Source: Pelargonium cotyledonis
Lineage: Eukaryota; Streptophyta; Magnoliopsida; Geraniales; Geraniaceae
DNA: 32,551 nt
Direction of reading: 5' to 3'
Assembly (NCBI GenBank): GCA_036897625.1
Contig: JAYMTA010000275.1
Span: 1 to 32,551, forward strand
The notes beneath the pieces are model-generated. The model was given only the letters and a program-made list of their open reading frames with translations, ran no database searches and was not told the origin of the DNA. The stretch's first letter is position 1; each line of letters starts with the position of its first letter. Of this stretch, positions 1 to 10,411 are shown in pieces. Both the position numbers and the translations under genes were made by a program.

Positions 1-40
1 AATTGCAACTGATATATCAGTTAACTGATATACATTTTAC

Positions 41-62
41 TCATATATATATATATATATAT
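41..62. repeat. TA microsatellite in CHI-like intron 1
   Basis: A simple (TA)n run lies in the first intron of the CHI-like gene, about 10 bp inside the donor site. It could vary in length between individuals. A similar run lies at about 2354-2371. Confidence 0.8.
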
Positions 63-72
63 AGTGATTTAC

Positions 73-305
73 CAAAGCCATAAATCTTGATTTTGAAGCC
101 AAGCACAGACTTTTTCCTCAAACCAACACATTTGAGGTTCATGCCATCACCCAATATAAGGGAAAAGGAGACCCCAGTTTTGGGTTCTATCTCAACAGCA
201 TCTTCTTCACTATATATTTTCTTGGTCTCTTCTGCAAAACTTGTTCCCTTCTCTGTCTCTTCTTCTAGCTGCTGCCTTAGCAACATCCTCAACAATGGTT
301 TCCAT
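73..305 (-). CDS. Chalcone isomerase-like (CHI-fold, fatty-acid-binding type) protein, 5' exon, partial
   Basis: The 3' part of this exon encodes EPKTGVSF, then CVGLRKKSVLG and IKIYGFG. These motifs are typical of the start of the CHI-like/fatty-acid-binding fold, a non-enzymatic or lipid-binding relative of chalcone isomerase. The exon ends at a GT donor (minus strand, plus bases 71-72) right after the GF codons, and the rest of the gene lies left of the window. A TATAAATA box sits on the minus strand at 393-400, so transcription should start near 365-370. The first ATG (305-303) opens METIVEDVAKAAA, but that frame stops at a TAG 31 codons later. The CHI-like frame lies +1 to it and has its own ATG at 286-284 (MLLRQQLEEETEKG). 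Either the second ATG is the start, or a 1-nt indel near 265 has joined two parts of one original frame. Family assignment is fairly sure; intactness is not. Confidence 0.6.
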
Positions 306-392
306 TCCACAAATGTAAGTTCTTAACACGGAATGTTAGTGAGAGACTGAGACTGTGAGTGTGTGAGGTGTTCGGGTAAATTGTAGGCGCGG

Positions 393-400
393 TATTTATA
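393..400 (-). promoter_or_regulatory. TATA box of the CHI-like gene
   Basis: Read on the minus strand this is TATAAATA, a strong plant TATA consensus. It lies about 90 bp upstream of the first ATG (305-303), which leaves a 5' UTR of roughly 60 nt. The placement supports the ATG at 305 as the first one in the mRNA. Confidence 0.55.
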
Positions 401-1116
401 CTATAAGGATTAGTCGATGATGCGTGGAAGGATAGAAGAGGTTAATTTGCATTGAAAGAGCAACGTTGTTTGTGTGCACAAGCTATTGGTATAGTAATGA
501 CTCAATTGTATGCTCAGTACTGATTTGTGGTAGGAGTGATTTCAGTACTGAATCTAGTGATCAATCACTATACATTTCTATTTCTACAACCAATATATTC
601 ATACAACAATGAAATCATTTCTTGAACAATGTTCAGACATATAATTAATTAATAATGGCGACAAAGCATTAACATTCTTAAGTTAATCAACTACTAATGA
701 GTTGACAAGTGTGCCAGCTTTCGTCTTCATCGACAATACGAGACTTGAGCTCAGGTCATGATTGAAGAAACCATACTAAGAACGGTTCCAAAAGTATCAA
801 AACCGAAGCTGCAAAAGAAGAAATTTAACTAATGCACGAAAGGAATTAGGTCAAAAAGGGGGAGGAAATTGGCCAAATGTGATCCACAGCTTTGCAGCTC
901 CCTCCATTCAATTTTGATTATTCTCGATTTTGGCACTTTATGGGACGATCTTGGTCAAATTCCAAAATATTTTTGGGTACTTTCTTGTGCTCCATACACT
1001 CTCTATGCCTCCCTCCAACCCTCTCCAAGTCTTCAACTGAGAGGACCTCTCCACATATCACCTCCGGGATAAAAAAAGAGAGTTTGTATTCTTCTTTTTG
1101 ACGGGAAGGGAACTTA
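401..1116. other. Intergenic region between the CHI-like promoter and the MurJ-like 3' end
   Basis: I see no convincing gene here. The left part is upstream sequence of the CHI-like gene (minus strand). The right part should hold the 3' UTR of the MurJ-like gene, which ends at 1117. Short plus-strand ORFs at 869-1101 have no recognisable motif and I treat them as chance. Confidence 0.5.
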
Positions 1117-4100
1117 TCATCTGTTTGTCAGTGTCCTAAAAAGATCACTCGCAAGTTTGAACCCAGAGAAATGAAGAAACAATAGCGGAGCGAAGAAGCT
1201 CATCATCCCTGCAATCCCACCCAAAGAGATGGCAAGGAGCTCTTCTATCCTAAGGAACCTACATAATAGATGAAAAAATTTCAGCATACATTCATTATTA
1301 TGTTGAGAGGTATATTAAGAAAGAGATTTTTCATTACCCAAAGAATACGGCCGAAGACAAGACATTATGCAGCAACTGATGGGTGAGGAAGGCAGTAAAT
1401 CCAGAGACAATGCAGCTTAAAAGGAGAAGCATGCAAGTTCCAAACATTGCTGCATAATCAACTGCTCCTGTGAAAGCCAGCAAAAAATTACATCTCGCTG
1501 AAAATAATATAATGGCACAAAAACCAACATCCTTTCTGTCATGTGGATTCAATACCTGCTACTGCTAGCTTTCTCAAGAGGAGATAGAAAAGCATTACTG
1601 TTGACATCAAAGTTGCAAATGACGTTGAAAGTGCCTATAGACCATTGAATACCATTAAAATAGTTCACAGCATTGAAGTTCTATTACCAACTACTGAAAG
1701 AAAGAACATCAGCAACAAAATACCAGTCCCTGAGCTCCGAGGTAAAACTTTGTGACAAAAAGCCAGTCGAGGATGGCATTTAAAGCAATAGCGATCATAC
1801 TGACAAGAAATGGCTTTTGTCCATCTCCAAGAGCATAAAACACCACAATAAGCAATTCTCTGGCAATGCAAAATGGTGAACCTAGGGAATCTGTAGATGG
1901 GAAGAAATAAATATTACAACAATTCAATGAGGGCAGTAGTCAGCTATGGCCTTTCTTCAAACAGAAGTTTGGAAACCACGCTCTTCAAATTCGACTAAGA
2001 TAAGTCTTGAGAGAATGTACTGTCAATTATCTCAAACAACAGTTATGATACTCACAACAAACAAACAAAGATGATACTAGAGCACTCGCTGAAGAATCAA
2101 ACATGGATCGTTGAAATAGAAAACGTACAATTGGCTGGGCCAATGCACACATTGTTGAAAAAATTGGCAGGACAAGTACCTGACATACATGAGCAAAGGG
2201 CAATCTATCAGAAATCTAACCATGGCGCTGCCCTCCTTTTAGGCAAGCAAATATCTTTTTTCAGAGTCCAAGATTAGTGGAACCCAATATAAACTTTGGA
2301 GCTTGCATAATATTTTGTTATGTACACTGTGAAGACACATTCAAACTTTCGTATATATATATATATATATAAAATAAAAATAAAAAATAAAAAACACTGA
2401 ATTCAAGAACACCATAAGAAATGATTCTGGTCACTAGGAACTGCTATTTTGTTGGGAACAATAATACATTTCAATACAAAACTACAAAAGTAATAGACCA
2501 ACTCCAACACCTAATGCTTCAAATTGCATCTCCAACTTGTTAAATTACATTATCAATTACAATTTACATCCAGACATCTTCCTGTGCAGAATTATGAACA
2601 CCATTTACAGAATAACTTATCTTTCAAACACTGAAATGAACAAAAGCAATGCATAATAGAAAAGTAAATTAGTTAATACCTTCCAATTTTGGTAGGTCAG
2701 ACAATATTAAGGTATATTTCCCAGCAAAAAATTACATTTCAAGAGTGGAGGTAGATAAGAAAACCCCGAACTTCAATACTATCAGTTCTTTCTTTGCTAA
2801 CTAGGATAGTATTTCCACCAACTCTTGGTAAGTATCTGATTGGAATGGTAATGTAATGTACAAGGCTATAAATTGACAATTCAAAAATAGCATCTTTCAA
2901 ATAGAATATTTTCATGGATTGTGCTCAGTTTAAGATACTCTGTATCCCACTAATCAGGAATAGAAACTCACCATGCACAGTAAAATAGCTCGTTTTAGAT
3001 TCCCTTTCAGACTTGGCCATGATAAAGTCTACATTTTTTATTGCAAAAATTCACCAATATATAAGAATTGTGAGTCATTTAGTCATTAAAAAAAAAAAAG
3101 TTCCCAAAATAAAATATAGAATGAATAGCAAGGGTAAGGTAATAAGGTATGAGTTCAATACCTTTGCTAGTCTTGTGATAGTAGGTAAAAGTGGCATCAT
3201 AATCATGCTTGAGAGTATGCCCACTGGTGCCATAGCCAAAAGGTATGCATCTGATCGTAGAATATAGTCAATTGCCAAACTCCGTATTTAAAGTCATAAA
3301 CTTTAAGTGAACTTGTAGCATGTCATTAGAAGCAAAGTTGGAAATTTTATCATTAAAAAAATCAATAAACAACTCATACACTCCCTTTCCAAAATAGATC
3401 AACACACCAAGCACTACACTTAGAAGAGATATCAAGCAACCTACTGTTTTCTTCAGACCGATATAGTTAGGTGTAAAACATGCTAATATGTAGTATAAAA
3501 ACTCTGAAACTATGCCTTAGAAAAATTGATAAAGTGGTAGAACCAAACTTAGAAGCCAAAATGTTAATTTCTATACGGTTCATAATGGCAGTTTCACCAA
3601 ATAAAGGTATTCAGCTACTTACAAGAAAGAGCTGCGCCAGCATTCGGAATTAGAGATGCAAAATAAAGATCAGTGAGAGAAGCAATCTGAGCCATGCCTG
3701 AACTGATTGTGGCTGGAAGCATGAGGGAGAAAAACTTAACAGACAAAATAGATGTCAATTAGCATCTCTCAGCATCCATTACCAAGGGAAAGTTAACTTT
3801 ACAAAGGGAAATAATTTGAATGACCATAAACTAGAGAGTACAGAATAATAACCTCATGAACATCTTTATTCCTTATGATATTCACCCACAACTCCGAAAG
3901 GGAAATATAACATGTTTTCCCACACACAATAACCTGATAATCACCAAAAAGAGGCACATGAAATATCAATAAAAATCCTAAGTTTACATCTTTTTTGGAA
4001 TGAAGGAAACTAATAAAAAGAAAGGGAAATGACAAGAAAATTCTTGAGAGGTAATTCTTTCCACTGTTTGGTTAGCAAAATCAAGAAGTGAGGGAAGAGA

Positions 4101-7100
4101 AAATGAGGGAAACATAGTTAAAATTCCGTGGACCCACATTCAAATTTCTCTAAAAAAGAGGAGGACGCTAAGGAAAAAATCGAGCTTTGCAACAATATAT
4201 TAATGAGTCCATTTTGTATTAAATATAAGAATATCTACCTCCTTCCATTCTTGCTACATATCCAAACAAGGGAAAGGAAACTCGGATTCTTTGCAGTTCA
4301 AATTGCCACACAAACAGTTGACATAGCTAATCAGTAATATATAAGGATAAGATAATTAAAACATATAAGAACCTGAATTATCCACTGCAGAAATGCACCA
4401 AGTGAAGCTCCAGAAGATATCAAAAGTCCAGATTGGAAAGCTCTTGCTTGTCCCACAGAAAAACAAACACACTGCAATGGAAAATTTAATATTGAGAACA
4501 AAAGGAGTTTCTTCCTAGTAATGTTGTTATTAAAGTAATTTCAGACCAAGAAAATAGAATTTAACAGGTAATTTGTTGAACAATAATGGCAGTCAACACA
4601 AGAGAGTGACTTACTGAGGCAATTATAAGCATACTAGACAGAGCAGGGCTCACGGAAGAGAAAATGTTATTTCCTGCTGCACTGAAATCACAAACAAAAA
4701 AATCAATAATGAATTTTCCTGGAAAGGGCAATCAGTATCTTAAAAAAAATCCTTATAGCAACTTGCCTCATATATCCAAAGCCAAGTCCAACAGGGCCAG
4801 CCAAAACTATGCAAGGTATCATTATTTTCAACTGTTGGGAAAACAGAGCACATATATAAAGAAGTTGTTTAAGGGTATTAACCGTTATTATTTGGCAAAT
4901 AAGTTGATATAGGAAAGAAAGGAGAAAGCTAATATAAATTGGGTGCAGTAACTATGGCATTCCAGACGAAGCGGCAAAGTATTGCATAGAGGAAATGAGT
5001 AATGCTATTTTAAGAGAATTCAACTTTTCTTTTCTCAAGAATAATCTCGCCATGTGGCATGTAAAAGCGACCTGTCTGATAAAAGATGAAATACGGTACA
5101 CTTAGATGGTATATTAAGTAAACAAATATTTAAATTCATACCTGAGAGATAGCTACTTCCCTTGTAATTTGACCTTCTGATAAGATCCATAGACTGAGAA
5201 TTGAAATGGGGAGAAAAGGTAAACAAAAATATAGTAAACCGTTCAGGTAAAAGCTTGATATTTTGAAAAGAAGAAAAAAAATGATATTTCAAGAATTCTG
5301 ATGAGCAGAAAACTTTATATAACCCAACAATATCAGCTCCAACATTGAATTTAGCTGTAAGTAGTTATTGATAGAATAATCTCAATATACTATCTACTTC
5401 GTCTGACATCTCATCTTCACTTTTCCTCAAGAGAAGCAGCATTCAGTCATCAGAAACTCTTACCCAGGAGCATAAATATGAATAATGGACTCTGCAAATA
5501 CAAACACAACAGTGCCCACAACACCTCCTACCTGCATAAGAACAATATTATCAGCAAATGCAACAATACCATACGCTTCGTGGTTCAGGTGATGCACTGA
5601 TAAAAATCATAACTAACCAGGAACATAATGGCAGTTGTATGTTGAAACAGATTTCTTTGGCGCTCCTTTGAGAGCTTACTGAACATGCATGAATATTAAG
5701 AGTATCAGCAACATGGAGCATATATTTGAAATTATGTTCCTAAAATTGAACAGGCAGACAAACCTACCATTCCATTTGAAAAGAACTTCTACTTCAACTA
5801 CATGAGGAAAACTGATGGGCACTATTATGGCAGGATGTAGCATATAATATACACACATTAAAAATCAATCAAATTGCAAACGTAGAGTTAAAATGCCTAA
5901 AATAAAGACCAACACAAATTGCAGCACAAAAATCCTTCAGTGACTTATGTCCTCCGTAGGACTTCAAGGAAAAAAACTCCTATTCCATGTTCTCCTTTTC
6001 TTCTTTCTAATGGAAATAAGTAATTGATTTTAAAGAATAATATTCTGTTCCATCAATTATTGCAGTAAGAGCATCTGGAACACTTATATCACTTGTTTTA
6101 AAATAAATTAATGAAATGGTGTCCTCAGTGAAAACATATGACAATGGTACAATAAAATTTCATTTGCTATATCAAGTCCCTATGTATCCTAGATCAAAAC
6201 TGTGATACGAAAGAAGTGAGAAACAGATAGGATAAAGAACCTTAGAGTGGTGGCCATAGTAACATGAATGGGACCATTTACACCTGCACAACGCCAAAAT
6301 AGTTACAACCAACCGTGAAGCACATCAGGAAAGGGGATCAAGCAACTTTTTTCCTTATTATTTGATACATTTAAGTGAAAGGCACGTAGTGCGTGTCTGT
6401 GCGCACACAAACAGTACACACAGATCCACTAACAAATCTCAAATGAGCTAAATTGTGAGAGCATATGGCATTTTTAACTTCAAATACTTGTCTTGGTCCT
6501 GATTAAGTAGTTAATTAATACAATGCAACAAAACATGTGATTTTACAAGTGTCTTCCCTTCAAAACGAGCATCTAAATGCAGTCTCGTGTAAGATCGAAA
6601 ATAATTATGTCTGAAATCAACAAAAGAACTAACCACCAATGAGGGAAGAAGCAAAACCAGGAAGTAGCCAAGCATACCTGGAATGCAAACAGACATGAAT
6701 AAGAAGAGAATAATTACATCATACAAGGGAAATAGCCATGCAAAATTCTACCTATTTTAGCAGAAGAAATGTCCACAGAAAAGGAGTATTAATAAACAAT
6801 AAGCCAATGAAAATAGTCTTGTTTAGTTGTTTTACTGGTAATGGGCTTGTGATACATGTGGGAAGAATAACATACTTGAATGCAGTGGCCACTGGACCAA
6901 TGCCAAAAGCTGCGGCCAGAGCAATTTCCCTCAGTAACCCCTACAACATTACCAAGCTGCAGTCAATGGCACGAAAACTGGAGGAAAATTTTCAAATATG
7001 ACAAAAATAAGCACTTATAACCACACTTGACTGCTGATGAAAGATAAGAAACTAGAGAAATAAAACATTAGTCTCGAATATTTCTTGTAGAAAGTCTGGT

Positions 7101-7649
7101 ACGTTGGAAATGAAGTCTCTAAAAACTCAACTTTTTCTCATTAACCAAACAGAAGATTAATACGGGGAAAAAAAGGAAAAATTGGGTCAGTACTACTGAT
7201 ACTTCCTAACAGATACTTACTAGGATCTTGCTGATAATGGTCGCCACACCCACCCATGTAGCATCTCGGATCAATCTGTTTCCTGCAATTTCTAGGCAAC
7301 CAGACACATCAAAGATTAGGGGGTAAAATTAATGAGGAGCTTGGAAGCATAAATCGAAAACAACCGTTAGGGCTCAAAAGTAGCAACCTTGATCGAGACC
7401 CAAATCCAAGTCCGCAACAGCGGCAATGTTGTTGGTGGAGCACCGGAAGTGATTCTTGTCCGATGAAGCTGAAAATTGGGGGAGGGAATAGGGTTTTTGG
7501 GTGGGAACGTGTTGTTGAGAAATTGGAGAGGGATTGGGGGTTTGGGCAAGAAAAGCGTTGTGGTTTTGAATAAGGAAATGTAGCCGTTGCGAACGGAGCG
7601 ATGAGTTTTGCAGAGCAGCAAGTCGAAGATGGAAGCTCACTGTTCCCAT
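1117..7649 (-). CDS. MurJ/MviN-type lipid II flippase homologue, plastid-targeted, multi-exon; one internal exon apparently decayed
   Basis: MurJ is a MOP-superfamily membrane protein that flips lipid II for peptidoglycan synthesis in bacteria; moss plastids make peptidoglycan. Exons rebuilt here, minus strand: 7649-7388, 7282-7221, 6940-6876, 6677-6634, 6283-6241, 5678-5618, 5531-5464, 5193-5142, 4831-4767, 4681-4615, 4471-4373, 3933-3853, 3734-3623, 3250-3162, 3028-2972, [gap], 1890-1724, 1634-1556, 1467-1338, 1258-1117. All junction phases agree except across the gap. Exon 1 (87 codons, Ser/Asn/Pro-rich, few acids) looks like a transit peptide. Diagnostic MurJ stretches are ISKILGLLREIALAAAFG, MLPATISSGMAQIASLTD, AMAPVGILSSMIMMPLLP with TRLAK, and VVFYALGDGQKPFLVSMIA. 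Known exons total 1745 nt, about 581 codons. The segment around TM8-9 is missing between 2972 and 1890; a frame-broken remnant is at 2884-2913. Intron 9 looks GC-AG. The gene may therefore be a pseudogene, or may skip that segment. Confidence 0.8.
2860..2971 (-). pseudogene. Decayed MurJ exon segment (TM8-9 region)
   Basis: Read on the minus strand, 2913-2884 gives ENILFERCYF, which matches the conserved MurJ signature (V/I)LFERGAFD expected just after exon 15. It is then stopped by TGA. Dropping one T from the following T-run would continue the frame into FELSIYSLVHYIT, similar to the FDxxAxxLV stretch of the family. Upstream, reading straight on from exon 15 (2972) also meets stops in the expected frame. 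I infer a once-coding segment with at least two indels. It could instead be chance, since the ILFER match is only five strong residues. Confidence 0.45.
4762..4767 (-). other. Non-canonical GC donor of MurJ intron 9
   Basis: Exon 9 must end in phase 2 to join exon 10 (SAAGNN). The only fitting junction is AG|GCAAGT at 4767/4766, the classic GC-AG donor consensus. The paired acceptor is TTTCAG before 4681. With this junction the protein reads GFGYMSAAGNN, as expected of MurJ homologues. A GT donor in the neighbourhood does not restore the frame. Confidence 0.65.
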
Positions 7650-7774
7650 TGTTGTCTGTTAATGAAAGCAAGCAGGCCAGGAACAACTCAGGAGGTTTTG
7701 TGAATCTTGCAGTTTCGAGGTTCCATTGGCGCGCCAAAATGGTTAAGATACAATACTATTTTATATTTTTCTTT

Positions 7775-8074
7775 TAAATATTTCAAATTAAATGCAGTTA
7801 TTTCTTTTTAAAATAAATGTCATTTTCTATTTTTATCACGTACATAAGTATAGTTTTTCTTATAATGTTCTTTGTTATAATGAGTTTTATATGAAAGATA
7901 GTGAACTAATGTTCATTGTTATAATTACTTTTATATGAAATATAGTGAACTAGCAATATTTTTCATCGTTATAATGAGTTTTTTGTTTTCACTTGAGGGT
8001 AAAATGTCGTTTAATATCTTTCATTAATATTTATAAAAAACTCTAAAACGACATTTAATTTGAAACAAACGTAG
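7775..8074 (-). mobile_element. Stowaway-like MITE, copy 1 (inverted, with internal duplication)
   Basis: This stretch matches the reverse complement of the element at 31321-31575, including the shared interior motif GTTCTTTGTTATAATGA and the terminal ACATTTAATTTGAAAC near 8050-8066. A block with GTTATAAT, TTATATGAAA and ATAGTGAACTA occurs twice inside, which makes this copy longer than the intact one. It starts only about 125 bp upstream of the MurJ-like ATG, so it sits in that gene's promoter region. The ends are approximate. Confidence 0.6.
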
Positions 8075-8183
8075 TGTTATTTTTATTTCAAGGTCAAATG
8101 ATTACGCCTCCTTCGAACTGAAACTTAACGCCAAGTCTAATTAAGGTTGTGCCTTTTTTGAGCCATATTTAATAAGTTTTTCA

Positions 8184-8450
8184 CTATTTTTATTTCAAAT
8201 TAAACGTCATTTTACAGTTTTTCATAAATATTAAAAAAATATGTTAAAAGACAAATTCACATTTAGATAAAGATATAAAACACAACATTGCTAACACACT
8301 ACTTTCGGAGTTATGCTAAAAAATTTCCATCTTTCATCAGTGACCAAAAAAAAATTATGCATAGAAAGCATTATGAGAAAGTTATATAAATATGTTGGTT
8401 AAGAATAAAAAGTAATGTTTATTTTGAAAAAAAAAAATAGACTCTAACGA
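8184..8450 (+). mobile_element. Stowaway-like MITE, copy 2 (right end lost)
   Basis: The left end (TTTCAAATTAAACGTCATTTT, bases 8193-8213) matches the left end of the element at 31321. The interior match continues through ATGAGAAA, and the right part still shows AAAAATAGACT. The terminal inverted repeat on the right side cannot be found, so the copy is truncated or strongly diverged. It has the same orientation as the 31321 copy and is inverted relative to copy 1. Confidence 0.5.
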
Positions 8451-8655
8451 ATCAATAGCAATAACATGATTAATCTCAGGGTGGCCAAACGAACCCACCC
8501 CATCAACAATGCATGACATAGAATATGAGGACATAGTTAGCGAACAAATAAACCACCTGATTCGCATAGCGTTTAACATAGTCAACATAAATGAAATTAA
8601 ACTCAAAAACTACAAATAAGATATCGTCAATTATCAAACCAAAACCACTAGCGTA

Positions 8656-8865
8656 CGCCTAGCCTTCAGCTTGAATGGCTCGCACAACATCCAACGAGAC
8701 CGACTCAATTTTCACCTCCTTCCACCTTTTCTCTATACCGGCCACTTCCAAGGCATCCAAGATCGCCCTACCTTTCACCTCTCGAACCGGTGCAGTGCCC
8801 AACCAAGAAGACCGGCCACCCATGTGAACCCTATATCTGACGTGACATACTGACGTGTCAATCAA
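8656..8865 (-). other. GC-rich orphan ORF, possible gene fragment
   Basis: The minus-strand ORF encodes a 68-residue peptide that includes HMGGRSSWLGTAPVREV and AIQAEG and ends at a TAG. Its base composition is clearly richer in G+C than the surrounding AT-rich sequence, which suggests genic origin. The plus strand is also open over most of it, so the reading direction is uncertain. I do not recognise the family and find no splice sites that join it to other exons. Confidence 0.25.
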
Positions 8866-8869
8866 TCTC

Positions 8870-10310
8870 TCAAAAACCTAAGATTCTGAAAACTATGTAC
8901 ATATCATATTACTCTAGAAATGTGGAAAATTGAGTCAAAGCCACCGACTAGCATCTAGGCCCAAGAGATGAGATTGAGAGTCACCGTCAAGAGAAAAACA
9001 AAGAACCTCTTTTTTCTTTAGAATTGGTAAGACAATAATTAGCAAATTATAATTTGGAAATGCAAACACAGCCTCTATTTGTTGACTCTTTCTAATTAAC
9101 GTACCATCTCCATTCACCGACATCATTCCTTGAAATTTCTATATATTATTTATGAGAACATACTTGGTCTTGTTATGTCTGGTAGTTCATTTTTGTATTT
9201 TTCTATAATTATATTCTGCAGCTGTATTTAAGTTTATTATTTTGTAATTTCGTTTTGAACTGTGAGAGGACATTTGGTTGCATTTGTAACTCCATTTGGA
9301 GCAACAACAAATGATACGATGGATTAAACTTTAAATTTGTGAAGTATTCAATGCAAGTTTACAGTTATTCCTTTTATGTTTTTTTATGCTTTGAATAAAT
9401 TCTTCTATAAGCAAACGGTATATTTTATTATACGGACCTAAAAGGCTAAATAAAAGTACAATATAAAATGCGCCAAACCTAACTTTGACACAAGATAAGA
9501 TCGGTCACCCAAAAAACAAAAATGAAAGAAATAGTAAAACTATTATCGATACAGGAAACTGACGATAGAATGAAGCTTTGAATGTGAATAATCATGCCAA
9601 TCACAAACGGGTATTTGTGTTGAAAAACGAGACCGCCTAAAACTACAAAGAGACCGAGCAAGTGACGTCCCAAACTTTCCGCCCCACCATGAAAAGATAG
9701 CTGCCCAAACCTTATAATAAACCCAAGAACACAAATTTTGCTTCCTGTAGAGAAACTATGCTAGGCCTAGCTAGACATTCGAATAAGGGACCAAAGATGA
9801 CCCACTTGAGATATCAAGCTTTAGGGTATATGTGTAGTTGAACTCATTCATGGGGATTAGGGATGGTTTAGAACGTTAGTTTGATAATTTGTTGATTGTA
9901 TGCATGAATTTAGTGTAAAACTTGTTCTATAGTTCAACTCTCCGTTTGTTCGGGTTTGAATTCACCCGAGCTTGTATTTTCGGAGCATAAAAGAAGAATC
10001 GAGAGATGAATTATATATTTCTGACTTGGTAGTATTGTTTAACTCGAATTTTGATCATGGGTGTTACATTATTTAGCTTAATTCATAATATTTGAGCGAA
10101 TTGAGAGAGCTCTCAAATCCCAATTATGAATTACTAATTAGAAGTTCACATTCAATCATTCTTTACAAAGTACTTGTTTGTGTATTTTTTTTTAATTTAC
10201 TGTTTTGATAACTCAATCACAACAAGTCTTTGAATCAAACTTAAAATCACCATAACTTTTTATTACTTGATAGCCCAATACTTAATTCAAACATTATTTT
10301 GACAACTGTA
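8870..10310. other. Intergenic, no gene seen
   Basis: AT-rich sequence with short, motif-free ORFs. Minus-strand ORFs at 9479-9734 are hydrophobic but match nothing I know and have no neighbouring exons. I support no feature here. Confidence 0.4.
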
Positions 10311-10319
10311 AAATATGGT

Positions 10320-10384
10320 GCCGTTGTCGTGGATCGAACTCAGGCTGTCTAGATGATATACGTGAATACTTACTATTATATCTT
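10320..10384 (-). pseudogene. Decayed tRNA-Asp(GTC)-like sequence
   Basis: On the minus strand the 3' half keeps GAGTTCGATCC (B box) followed by the acceptor strand CAACGGC, as in the intact tRNA-Asp at 15960-16031. AGTAAGTATTC from the D-arm/anticodon side is also kept. The anticodon stem, the variable region and the 5' acceptor strand are lost, so it cannot fold as a tRNA. It is either a dead tRNA gene or the head of a tRNA-derived retroelement. Confidence 0.65.
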
Positions 10385-10411
10385 TAAATATTTTGTGTGT
10401 TTAGTTTAAGA

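Noticed and set aside
87..326. 79-codon plus-strand ORF over the CHI-like exon
   Set aside because: It is the antisense shadow of a coding exon; the TATA box, donor site and protein motifs all point to the minus strand.
2071..2277. 68-codon plus-strand ORF inside the MurJ-like gene
   Set aside because: No motif, and it lies in the long intron opposite to the gene strand; length is expected by chance.
7309..7737. 142-codon minus-strand ORF over MurJ exon 1
   Set aside because: Different frame from the exon that splices in phase to NRLIRDATWVGV; Pro/Ser-rich content comes from the leader's composition.
9479..9734. Hydrophobic minus-strand ORFs (GRHLLGLFVVLGGLVF)
   Set aside because: Looks like a membrane segment, but there is no family match, no adjoining exon and two frames are equally open.
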